Positions 44,132-51,681 of a stretch of DNA of 64,000 bases are shown piece after piece (position 1 is the stretch's first letter; every line of letters begins with the position of its first letter). The DNA comes from Halomonas sp. 25-S5 (lineage in GTDB: Bacteria > Pseudomonadota > Gammaproteobacteria > Pseudomonadales > Halomonadaceae): NCBI RefSeq assembly GCF_029889845.1, contig NZ_JARANV010000014.1:1-64000 (forward strand), given 5' to 3'. The notes below the pieces were generated by a model. The model saw nothing but the letters and a program-made list of their open reading frames with translations. It ran no database searches and was not told the DNA's origin. The position numbers and the translations under genes are program-made.

Positions 44132-44149
44132 GGGGCCGATAGTGGCCCC
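44132..44149 (-). terminator. Hairpin between SDR gene and the pmrA-like gene
   Basis: GGGGCC and GGCCCC form a 6-bp stem around a 6-base loop, about 23 bp upstream of the regulator start. Without a T-run it may act as a weak terminator or attenuator rather than a full stop. If leaky, the hemolysin operon transcript would continue into the regulators. Confidence 0.35.
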
Positions 44150-44227
44150 GTTCATGCCGATGGTCGCCTCACCCGCAGAGCCTGTCGAGCCCCACGAGGC
44201 GAGCGCGCCTGCTGCGGCCGTGGCCGA

Positions 44228-45100
44228 TCATGGCAGATGTCGCGTCTCGCTTGCGTCGGGGCCAGTCTCGCCTGCCGGGGCAAGGAAGCGGCGGATCACC
44301 GGCAGCTGGCGCAGCAGGGCCTGGTCGACCAGGCGCGGCAGCAGGCTGTTGAGGCGGGTGAAGAGCTGCTCGGGGCCACCCAGCTGGGTTTCCTCGCGGC
44401 CATGCTCGATGGCGCGGCGTACCGCCGAGGCGACCCGCGCCGGGGTGTCCATGGCGTTGCCGAGCGCCTGGTTCATCGCCTCCACCTCGGGTGCGTTCAT
44501 GGCGGTACGGGTGGCCCGGGGGGAGACATGCAGCACCCGCACGCGGGTATCGGCGAGCTCCCGGCGCAGGGCCTGGCTGAAGCCGCGCAGGGCGAACTTG
44601 GTAGCGCAGTATCCGACCTGCCCAGGGTAGCCGATGGTGCCGAAGGTCGAGCCCAGGTTGACCACCCAGCCGTGCTCGGCGGCGAGCAGCTGCGGCAGCA
44701 GCGCCCGGGTCAGCTGCAGGGTGGCAGTGAGGTTGAGGGTGACCAGCGCCTCGATCTCCTCGTCGCTGCAGGACTCGAACAGCCCCACGCGGTTCACCCC
44801 GGCGGCGTTGACCAGCATGTTGCAACCGGCCTCGCGGCTTGCCATCACCAGCCGGTTACGGTCCTCGGCGCGGGTCAGGTCGGCGGTCATGGCCGTCACC
44901 TGGCCCGGATGGCGCGCGACCAGGGCCTCGAGGGCCTCGTCGCGGCGCCCGGTGATCAGCAGCCGTGCCCCGGCGGCGGTGAGCTCGTCGACCAGCGCCT
45001 GGCCGATGCCGCCGCTGGCGCCGGTGATCAGGATCCGCTGGGCGGGCCAGCCCCCCTCGGGCAGGCTGACGCGGCGAAACACCCTGTCAGACCAGCGCAT
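44228..45100 (-). CDS. Short-chain dehydrogenase/reductase, last gene of the hemolysin-type operon
   Basis: The Rossmann oxidoreductase of about 290 residues has the NADP-binding loop ITGASGGIG, NAAGVNRVG, the catalytic serine region VVNLGSTFG and YCATKFALRGF (YxxxK). The substrate is unknown; SDRs of this type reduce ketones or aldehydes, including fatty acyl derivatives. Start at 45100 (MRWSDRVFRR) overlaps the end of the diiron-oxidase gene by 14 bases. Fourth gene of a compact operon whose first promoter carries a PmrA-type box. Confidence 0.9.
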   Translation of the reverse strand: MRWSDRVFRRVSLPEGGWPAQRILITGASGGIGQALVDELTAAGARLLITGRRDEALEALVARHPGQVTAMTADLTRAEDRNRLVMASREAGCNMLVNAAGVNRVGLFESCSDEEIEALVTLNLTATLQLTRALLPQLLAAEHGWVVNLGSTFGTIGYPGQVGYCATKFALRGFSQALRRELADTRVRVLHVSPRATRTAMNAPEVEAMNQALGNAMDTPARVASAVRRAIEHGREETQLGGPEQLFTRLNSLLPRLVDQALLRQLPVIRRFLAPAGETGPDASETRHLP

Positions 45101-45779
45101 CGGAGAGCTCCCGAGTGGCGCTGCCACCGTCGCAGCGGGCCACGATGCTGCGGAACATGGCGCCATAGAGCCGATAGACCATCCGTGCGGTGTCGATCAC
45201 CGCCGCCAGGTCGTCGCCCTCCAGGCGGTTCACCAGCCCCTCGAAGAAGGCCAGGTGGCCGATGTCCAGGCTGCCGTGGGAAGTCAGGTAGCGTACCGCG
45301 TCGTCCGGCAGCCCGAGGCTCGCCTGGAGTCCCTCGGCGGCCTGGGTGGCCAGCGCCGTGCTGGTGCCCTCGAGCACCTGCACCATGCCGAAGAAACCCA
45401 CCGGGTTGCCGTGTTCGATCACGTCGCGGACATGCGAGACCATCAGCCGCGTGGCGGGGTCGGGCTCGGCGGCGGCCGCCGCTTCGGGATCGCCACCGGT
45501 GGCGCGGATGTCATCGAGGATCCATTGCTCGTGGCCATGCTCCTCCTCGATGTACTCCACCAGGGCGCTGCGCAGCCAGCCGAGGCGGTCGGGCAGGCGC
45601 GCCCCGCAGGCCATCATCAGTGGCACCGTGAAGCGCACATGGTGGTAGGCCTGGCCGAGGAAGGCCAGGTACTCGTCGCGGCTCACCTCGCCGCTCAGGG
45701 CGCGGGTCAGCATCGGCGCGGCCAGCAGCCAGTCGCGCTCGGCGTGGGTGGCGGCCTGGAGTTGCTGATAGGGGGTCAT
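45087..45779 (-). CDS. TenA/CADD-like heme-oxygenase-fold diiron oxidase
   Basis: The 230-residue all-helical protein keeps ligands typical of heme-oxygenase-like diiron oxidases: ExxH pairs in VEYIEEEHGHEQW (E78-H83), E137 in VLEGTS and the H-x3-D-x2-H motif HGSLDIGH (H168, D172, H175). Relatives include CADD (p-aminobenzoate formation) and UndA (decarboxylation of fatty acids to alkenes). The neighbours, an acyl-activating enzyme and an acyltransferase-like protein, point to a fatty-acid-derived substrate (inference). It starts 3 bp after the AMP-ligase stop codon. Confidence 0.85.
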   Translation of the reverse strand: MTPYQQLQAATHAERDWLLAAPMLTRALSGEVSRDEYLAFLGQAYHHVRFTVPLMMACGARLPDRLGWLRSALVEYIEEEHGHEQWILDDIRATGGDPEAAAAAEPDPATRLMVSHVRDVIEHGNPVGFFGMVQVLEGTSTALATQAAEGLQASLGLPDDAVRYLTSHGSLDIGHLAFFEGLVNRLEGDDLAAVIDTARMVYRLYGAMFRSIVARCDGGSATRELSDALV

Positions 45780-45782
45780 GGG

Positions 45783-47252
45783 TCACTCCTCCGTGGGAAG
45801 GGGGTTGTCGGTGGCGGCAGTGGGCGGCGCCAGCAACCAGTCGCGGTAGCGTTCATGGATGGCGTCGCGGCGCAGGCGGCCGTTGCCCGTCAGCTGCTGG
45901 TTCTGCAGGGTGAAGGGCGTGGCGCGGCGCCACGCCTGCACCCGGGCATAGTCGGGAAGGCCGGCATTGGCGGCGGCGATCGCCGTGGCCAACCGGGCAT
46001 CGTCGAGCCCAGGTGCGGCGGGCACGACCAGCGCCCGATTAGCGGGCAGGGCCTCGCCGAAGACCAGCGCCTGGGCGATGGCGTCCTGGGCGCAGAGTTC
46101 GCCCTCGACCCACTGGGGGTCGACGTTGCGGCCGTAGGCGGTGATGAAGACCTCCCGGCGGCGGCCGTCGAGCGCCAGGGCCTCGCCCTGCCAGTGGCCC
46201 AGGTCGCCGCTTTGGTGCCAGTCGCCGGCGGCCGGCTCGCCCAGGTAGCCGAGCATGGTGGCCCCTCGGACCTGCACCTCGCCGCTATCGTCGAGGCGTA
46301 CCTCGGCATGGGGCAGCGGTCGGCCCACGCCACGGGTGGCCTCGCCGGGACGGTTGAGGCAGACCACCGAGGCGCATTCCGAGAGCCCATAGCCCTCGAA
46401 GACCGGCCAGCCGCCGGCCTGCGCCTTGGCGAGCAGCGCCGCCGCCACCCGGGCGCCGCCCAAGGCGACGAAGCGCAGGCTGTCCGGGGCCTCGGGGCTG
46501 GCCGCCACCAGGGCCTGGAGCAGCTGGGGCACCAGGATCAGGCTGTGGGGGCGGAAGGCCTCGATGGCCGCCAGGGCCCGGCGGGGATCGAAGCCACTGG
46601 CGCCCTGCCAGCCCAGTTCGGCGACCGGGGGCAGGCAGGCGGTGGCGCCCAGCCACAGCGGGACGTAGAGGCCGCCGATGTTCTCGAGCAGGGTCGCCAG
46701 CGGCAGCATCGCCAGGTGGCGTTCGATACCGAGCGGTTCGACCACGGCGGCGAGGCTCTCGGCCACCGTCAGCGGGGCGCGGCCGTCGAGGCAGACGCCC
46801 TTGGGGGTGCCGCTGGTCCCGGAGGTGAAGGTGATGCGGGTGGTCCCGGCATGCAGGGCCGGGGGCGATGCCACCCGCCGGGTGGCGATGGCCGGGTCCG
46901 GCGTGGCACAGAAGCCGAGCGCCTCGCCGCCAGGGCCGAGCCAGGCGTCCAGGCCGGCGCTCGCCACCAGGTGACGACGCTGGGCGTCGCTGAAGAAGGC
47001 GGGCACCGGCACCGCGACCCGCGCGTCCCGCAGCAGGGCCAGGTCCCACAGCGCCCACTCCAGGCCGTTGTCCAGCGCCAGCGCCACCCGGCGGGCGCCG
47101 CTTTGGGCGAGGCGTCGACAGCGGTCATCCAGGGCGGCGGCCAGCTCGCCGTAGCTCAGCCGGCGGTGGCCGTCGTCCAGGGCCGGTCGCTCGGGGCGCT
47201 CGGCGGCGTGGCGGGCCAGCCGTGCGAGGAAAGCCTCAGCGCAGCGGGACAT
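45783..47252 (-). CDS. AMP-binding acyl-activating enzyme (ANL family)
   Basis: The 489-residue protein has the ATP P-loop TFTSGTSGTPKG at 141-152, FEGYGLSECASVVCLNRP (A5), QSGDLGHWQGE (A7) and EVFITAYGRNVDPQWVEGEL (A8). The A10 segment reads LTGNGRLRRDAI: the usual catalytic Lys (NGK) is Arg. It probably adenylates a carboxylic acid, likely a fatty acid, for transfer to CoA or a carrier, but the missing Lys makes the activity uncertain. Start at 47252 follows AGGAGG. It overlaps the thermostable-hemolysin gene by 17 bases. Confidence 0.88.
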   Translation of the reverse strand: MSRCAEAFLARLARHAAERPERPALDDGHRRLSYGELAAALDDRCRRLAQSGARRVALALDNGLEWALWDLALLRDARVAVPVPAFFSDAQRRHLVASAGLDAWLGPGGEALGFCATPDPAIATRRVASPPALHAGTTRITFTSGTSGTPKGVCLDGRAPLTVAESLAAVVEPLGIERHLAMLPLATLLENIGGLYVPLWLGATACLPPVAELGWQGASGFDPRRALAAIEAFRPHSLILVPQLLQALVAASPEAPDSLRFVALGGARVAAALLAKAQAGGWPVFEGYGLSECASVVCLNRPGEATRGVGRPLPHAEVRLDDSGEVQVRGATMLGYLGEPAAGDWHQSGDLGHWQGEALALDGRRREVFITAYGRNVDPQWVEGELCAQDAIAQALVFGEALPANRALVVPAAPGLDDARLATAIAAANAGLPDYARVQAWRRATPFTLQNQQLTGNGRLRRDAIHERYRDWLLAPPTAATDNPLPTEE

Positions 47253-47925
47253 GGCCGGCCTCCTGTGTGCGCCTCGGGTCAAGCAGGCGGCGCTCGGTGA
47301 GTACGCCGTGGGCCAGGCGCAGGTCGCCGGCCATGACCCGGGGATGGTGCTCGTAGTAGCGGCCCCAGCATGCCTGCTCCTCGCCCAGCCGCGCCGGGTC
47401 GGCGAGCTGGAGGGGATGCAGCTCGATGCCCAGCCGCTGGATGCCGTTGGCCACCGTCGGGGTCGCGGTGAACATCACCCAGTCGAGCCCCTCGGCGACC
47501 AGTTGGTCGATCAGCTGCACGAAGAGGCGACGCTGCAGGCCGCGGCGCAGGCTCGCCAGGTTGCCGATCTCGGCGATCGCCTCGCGGGCTACCGGACGGC
47601 CGAGGCGCCGCGAGAGGAAATGCTCGGCGGAACTGTCCAGGTAATGCTCCTGGAAAAGCGACCCCTCGCTGGCCAGGCCCACGCCGATCGCCGCCAACGG
47701 GATCCGCCCCTGCCAGAGCCCAAAGAGGCGCGGCAGGAAGTGGGTGATGCGGGCGCCATGTTCGATGGCGAAGCAGCGGCGCACCAGGCGTTCCAGGCGG
47801 CGGCGTTCATGCCACCCGCCGCCCTCCCGCCACTCGAGCGGGGGCGCGCCGGCCATGACGGCCGGCAGGGCCGCCGGGGGCGGTCGACAGGGGGCGGGGG
47901 AGTGAACGGGATCGGGGGGTGGCAT
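47236..47925 (-). CDS. Thermostable-hemolysin-family protein (GNAT/LuxI-like)
   Basis: The 229-residue protein matches the T_hemolysin family named from Vibrio: CFAIEHGARITHFLPRLFGL, EHYLDSSAEHFLSRRLGR, EIGNLASLRRGLQRRLFVQL and WVMFTATPTVANGIQRLGI. The pattern E-I-x-x-L-A...R-G...FTAT...R-L-G resembles acyltransferases of the GNAT/LuxI fold rather than a pore-forming toxin. I infer an acyltransferase role, because an acyl-activating enzyme, an oxidase and a reductase follow in one operon. GGAG lies about 10 bases before the ATG; an inner ATG at 47856 is possible. Confidence 0.85.
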   Translation of the reverse strand: MPPPDPVHSPAPCRPPPAALPAVMAGAPPLEWREGGGWHERRRLERLVRRCFAIEHGARITHFLPRLFGLWQGRIPLAAIGVGLASEGSLFQEHYLDSSAEHFLSRRLGRPVAREAIAEIGNLASLRRGLQRRLFVQLIDQLVAEGLDWVMFTATPTVANGIQRLGIELHPLQLADPARLGEEQACWGRYYEHHPRVMAGDLRLAHGVLTERRLLDPRRTQEAGHVPLR

Positions 47926-47969
47926 CGGGGCGTCTCCATGACGTTTCCCCGATACTCTGGCCCCGGCAA

Positions 47970-47986
47970 CTTAACGCCTGCTTAAG
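47970..47986 (-). promoter_or_regulatory. PmrA/QseB/BqsR-type box upstream of the thermostable-hemolysin operon
   Basis: On the coding (minus) strand CTTAAG-CAGGC-GTTAAG gives a perfect TTAAG-N6-TTAAG. TTGCCGGGGCCAGAGTATC follows, matching the PAP2-eptA promoter in order and spacing. It is 45 bp before the start codon. Confidence 0.7.
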
Positions 47987-48014
47987 GGAACGGCAGACTC
48001 CTCGGCCCCGCCGC

Positions 48015-48314
48015 TCAGGCGCGGATATAGGCCCAGCCCTCGGCTTGCCGCTCGGCCAGGGTGACAACCGCCGCTTCGACCTCCGCGAGGCCTGCGCTGT
48101 TGTCGAGCCCCTGAGCGGCCAGGGAGTTGCGGCACAGCCGCAGCAGGGGGTCGGTCTCGTCGGGGGTCGCCAGGGCCGCGGCCACCGCCCCCGCGTTGGC
48201 CAGGATCAGCACCTCGGCATCGGGACGGGCCTTGCCCAGGTTGCGGGCGTTGCGCCGAGCCCGGGCGAGGGCCTCGGCGGTGGGGGCATGCAGCAGGACG
48301 CGCAGCGCGGCCAT
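48015..48314 (-). CDS. DsrE/DsrF-like protein
   Basis: The 99-residue small alpha/beta protein reads LRVLLHAPTAEALARARRNARNL, EVLILANAGAVAAAL and LLRLCRNSLAAQGL, the usual DsrE order. The single Cys (C62 in LRLCRNSL) is at the position that carries sulfur in related DsrE/TusD proteins. It is the last gene behind a sulfonate/nitrate-type ABC importer, with a 60-bp gap, which suggests handling of a sulfur compound (inference). Confidence 0.75.
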   Translation of the reverse strand: MAALRVLLHAPTAEALARARRNARNLGKARPDAEVLILANAGAVAAALATPDETDPLLRLCRNSLAAQGLDNSAGLAEVEAAVVTLAERQAEGWAYIRA

Positions 48315-48374
48315 GGGGCCTCCTGGTTTTCGGGGGGTGAGGGCGGCGGATGTCGGGAGTGAGGGGGCGGGACG

Positions 48375-49145
48375 TCAGTGGGCGCCCCCGATATGGCGCT
48401 CGACGGCTTGCAGGCAGTCGGCGAAGCCCGGGTGATCGCGGCGGTCGTCCAGCGGCAACGGGATATCGAGGGTTTCTACCACGCCTGCCGGCTGGGCCGC
48501 TGCCTGGCCACCCAGCACCATCACCCGGTCGGCGAGCAGCACGGCCTCCTCGATGTCGTGGGTGACGAAGACGATGGCGGCCTCGGTTCGGCGGCGCAGG
48601 TCGACCAGCTCCTGCTGGAGGCGGCGCCGGGTGATGGCGTCCAGCGCCGAGAAGGGTTCGTCCATGAATAGCACCCGCGGGCGCACGGCCAGGGCCCGGG
48701 CGATGCCCACCCGCTGCTGCTGGCCGCCCGACAGGGTATGCGGCCAGCGCTCGGCGAGCTCCTCCAGCCCCACCAGCGCCAGGGGCTCCAGCGCCCGCCG
48801 GCGTCGCTCGGCCCGGGAGAGGGCCAGCCCCTCCAGGCCCAGTTCCACGTTGGCGCGCACGCGACGCCAGGGGAAGAGCCGCGGTGACTGGAAGACCATC
48901 GACCAGGCCCGGGTGTCGCGGGCCCGGCCCTCGGGAATCTCGACCGTGCCTCCTTGGGGGGCGAGCAGGCCGGCCAGGGCGCGCAGCAGGGTCGACTTGC
49001 CGACCCCCGAGGCGCCCACCACGGCGACGAACTCCCGGGGATGCAGGTCCAGGTCGACGCCGGCGAGCACCGAGGTGGCGTCGAAGCCCAGCCGGAGGCC
49101 TCGCGCGCGAAGCACCGGGGGCAGGGTCGTCTGGGAAGCGGTCAT
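48375..49145 (-). CDS. ABC transporter ATPase, nitrate/sulfonate/taurine type
   Basis: The SsuB/TauB-like ATPase of about 256 residues has Walker A GASGVGKST, LSGGQQQRVGIARAL, Walker B RVLFMDEPFSALD and FVTHDIEEAVLLADRV. It energises the adjacent permease. Start at 49145 overlaps the permease stop as ATGA. Second-last gene of a binding-protein/permease/ATPase/DsrE operon. Confidence 0.92.
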   Translation of the reverse strand: MTASQTTLPPVLRARGLRLGFDATSVLAGVDLDLHPREFVAVVGASGVGKSTLLRALAGLLAPQGGTVEIPEGRARDTRAWSMVFQSPRLFPWRRVRANVELGLEGLALSRAERRRRALEPLALVGLEELAERWPHTLSGGQQQRVGIARALAVRPRVLFMDEPFSALDAITRRRLQQELVDLRRRTEAAIVFVTHDIEEAVLLADRVMVLGGQAAAQPAGVVETLDIPLPLDDRRDHPGFADCLQAVERHIGGAH

Positions 49146-49906
49146 GGCTGCCACCTGAGCAACCGGCGCTGCAGCGTCATGAACAGGAAGTCGAAGGCCG
49201 CATAGAGCCCGGCGATGGTCAGCATGTAGACCACCACGATGTCGGTGGCGAGCAGGCTGGAGGCCTCCATCATGCGCTGGCCGATGCCCGGAATGCCGAA
49301 CAGCTCGGCGGCCACCACCGTCATCCAGCCCTGGCCCAGGCCGGCACGCAGCCCGCCCAGGATACCCGGGGCCGCTGCCGGCAGGCTGACCTTGGTCAGC
49401 CGCGCCAGGAAGCCGCCCTGGCCGAAGGCCCGGGCGACCTCGTCATAGCCCGGGTCCACCGAGCGCACCGCGCTGACGCTGGCGAAGTAGTTGATCCAGA
49501 ACACGCCGATGCTGATTATGAACGCCGCCGCCGAGGGGTTGATGCCGAACCAGATGATGGCGAAGGGGATCCAGGCCAGCGGCGGAATGGGGCGCAGCAG
49601 CCGGGCCAGCCAGGCGTGCAGGGCATCGAACACGGGCAGCATCGCCGCCGACACGCCCACGGTGATGCCCAGCAGCGAGCCCAGCAGCAGGCCCACGCTG
49701 TAGTGGGCGAGGCTCGCCGTCACCACCTCGAGCCAGATGCCGTCGGCGATCTCGGCGGCCAGGACGCCGGGAATCGTCGAGGGCAGCGGCACCAGGCTGC
49801 CGGGCAGCAGGCCGCTGCGCAGGGCCAGTTCCCAGAGCAGCAGGAAGGCGGCCAGGCCCAGGGCGCCGAGCAGGCTGCGGCGATAGCGCGACAGGACCGG
49901 TGTCAT
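49142..49906 (-). CDS. ABC transporter permease, nitrate/sulfonate/taurine type
   Basis: The 254-residue inner-membrane SsuC/TauC-like permease has six helices. The EAA loop reads YDEVARAFGQGGFLARLTKVSLP, after the typical PIPPLAWIPFAIIWFG. It pairs with the ATPase at 48375 and the binding protein at 49903, overlapping both by ATGA junctions. Confidence 0.92.
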   Translation of the reverse strand: MTPVLSRYRRSLLGALGLAAFLLLWELALRSGLLPGSLVPLPSTIPGVLAAEIADGIWLEVVTASLAHYSVGLLLGSLLGITVGVSAAMLPVFDALHAWLARLLRPIPPLAWIPFAIIWFGINPSAAAFIISIGVFWINYFASVSAVRSVDPGYDEVARAFGQGGFLARLTKVSLPAAAPGILGGLRAGLGQGWMTVVAAELFGIPGIGQRMMEASSLLATDIVVVYMLTIAGLYAAFDFLFMTLQRRLLRWQP

Positions 49907-50934
49907 GATCCCGCGAGCTCCTCGGCCACCGCATCGTAGAGGTCGGTGTCGAACAGCGCATCCAGGTCGACGCGTTTCCTGAGCGTGCCCTGGGCGACCT
50001 GGAAGTCATGCATGGTGCGGGTGGCCTCGCGGATGGCATGGGGGTCGGCGAGGTAGTTCGAGGAGGGCGAGCGCAGGGCGGCCTCCACGGTATCGAGCCC
50101 GATCAGTCGCTTGCCGACGAACTCCCGCACGTGGGGTGCAGCGCGCTCGGGCTCCTCGCGCAGTACCTCGGTGGCGCGCAGATGCAGGGCCATCAGCTTA
50201 CGCATGGCCTCGGGGTGCGCCTCCAGCACTTTCTCACGGGCCGCCAGCACGGCGCCGGGCTGGCCGGGCAGCATCTCGTCGGCGCGGGCCACGACCCGGG
50301 CGCTGTCGTCGCGCTCCTGCACGGTGGTGAGGATCGGCTCGAGGATCGAGGCGCCATCCACCGCCCCGGCCAGCAGCGCCTGCTGGACCCGGTCGGCACC
50401 CATGGCGACGATCTCCACGGCCTCCTCGCCCACGCCCAGTTGCTCGACCAGCCAGTAGCGCAGCACGGTGTCGGGCACCGAGCCGCGGGGGAAGGTGGCG
50501 ATCTTCGGCTTGCGGCCCTGCGCCTCGGTGAAGCGGGCGATGGCCTCGGCGGGATCTTCGACGCGGGCGAAGGTGTCCGCCAGCTCGCCGCGGGCGACTA
50601 GGCCGATCTGCTCGCGGATGCTGGCCGCCAGCACCTTGATCGGCACGCCATTGGCGCGAGCCACCATGGCCGGGCCGATGCCGAAGTACATGACGTCGAG
50701 CTCGCCGGAGGCCAGGGCCTGGACCATGGCCGGGCCGCTGGAGAAGCGGGTCAGCTCGAGCTCGAGGCCGGCCTCGGTGGTCCAGCCCTCACCTTGCATG
50801 ACGAAAAGCTGGGCGACCGGCAGGATCGGCATGTAGCCCACCTCGAGGCGGGTGATGGTGTCGGCGGCCTGGGCCGGGCCGGTGGTGATCAGCAGGGCCA
50901 ACAGTGGGGCCAGCAGGCGGGGGACGCGGGACAT
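49903..50934 (-). CDS. ABC transporter substrate-binding protein, NrtA/SsuA type
   Basis: The protein of about 343 residues has a signal peptide (LLAPLLALLITTGPAQA, cleavage before ADTI). Motifs are LEVGYMPILPVAQLFVMQGEGW, SGPAMVQALASGELDVMYFGIGPAM, PKIATFPRGSVPDTVLRYWL and AGAVDGASILEPILT. The fold binds nitrate, sulfonates, taurine or pyrimidines; the ligand is unknown. Start at 50934 (MSRVPRLL) fits the signal peptide. A strongly A+T-rich promoter region (50990-51045) precedes it. Confidence 0.9.
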   Translation of the reverse strand: MSRVPRLLAPLLALLITTGPAQAADTITRLEVGYMPILPVAQLFVMQGEGWTTEAGLELELTRFSSGPAMVQALASGELDVMYFGIGPAMVARANGVPIKVLAASIREQIGLVARGELADTFARVEDPAEAIARFTEAQGRKPKIATFPRGSVPDTVLRYWLVEQLGVGEEAVEIVAMGADRVQQALLAGAVDGASILEPILTTVQERDDSARVVARADEMLPGQPGAVLAAREKVLEAHPEAMRKLMALHLRATEVLREEPERAAPHVREFVGKRLIGLDTVEAALRSPSSNYLADPHAIREATRTMHDFQVAQGTLRKRVDLDALFDTDLYDAVAEELAGS

Positions 50935-51094
50935 GGGCACTCTCCGGGCGTGAATCATGACCCTTCATCCTAGCGCTTGGGGCTCTTATGTCTGAAATAT
51001 TTATATAAAAGGATTTTTTATACACATATGTTATTTGATGCGGTGCCCCCTGCCCCTCTCTGGCGTGGCGTCAGGGGGCGGGCGCGGCAGCACC

Positions 51095-51439
51095 TCAGCG
51101 AAAGGCGATCCGCGTGCCGCTGGCGAGCAGCTCGTCCGGCGAGAGGGCGTGGCCCGGCACCCCGATCATCTCGTCACCGCACTGGTCGCCCCAGGTCAGT
51201 ACGCCATGGGTCAGGCCGATGCCGCCGAGCAGGTCGCGGATCTCGCCGGTGCCGAGGAAGGTGCGGGTCCTGCCCTGGTTGTCGGAGAGCTCCGAGACGT
51301 CGTTGGCGTGGTGGAAGCGCACCGTGTAGATGCCATCCATCGATTCGACCTCGACGATCGGCGTGAGGCCATGGGCGACGGCATTGGCGATCTGCTTCAG
51401 GGAAACATGGTCACCCAATTGATAGGCCGGGATGGACAT
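51095..51439 (-). CDS. DUF6482-family protein
   Basis: The 114-residue cytosolic protein reads MSIPAYQLGDHVSLKQIANAVA, PIVEVESMDGIYTVRFHHAND, RTRTFLGTGEIRDLLG and GVLTWGDQCGDEMIG. This layout is of a small DUF seen in Pseudomonas and Halomonas. No function is known. Start at 51439 is preceded by GAGGTAG; longer in-frame starts lack an RBS. It stands alone between two transporter genes. Confidence 0.7.
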   Translation of the reverse strand: MSIPAYQLGDHVSLKQIANAVAHGLTPIVEVESMDGIYTVRFHHANDVSELSDNQGRTRTFLGTGEIRDLLGGIGLTHGVLTWGDQCGDEMIGVPGHALSPDELLASGTRIAFR

Positions 51440-51681
51440 GGGGCTACCTCGTGTGGGTTCATGGGTGTACAACGAGTGTAGAAGGCGTTTCGGCCATATC
51501 AAGCGCGTCGCACGCTGGTGGCGGCCGATGGCGTGGCGGCGAACGCAATGTATGTATATGCCTTATAAAGGAAGTGGCGGCCTGAGGCAGGCGCACGCCG
51601 TCCCGGTCTTTGCCTTTCACGGCTCCCGGGGATAAGGTCACGGCCATGTTTGTTCATGGCATGACCTGCCAAGGAGACCCG

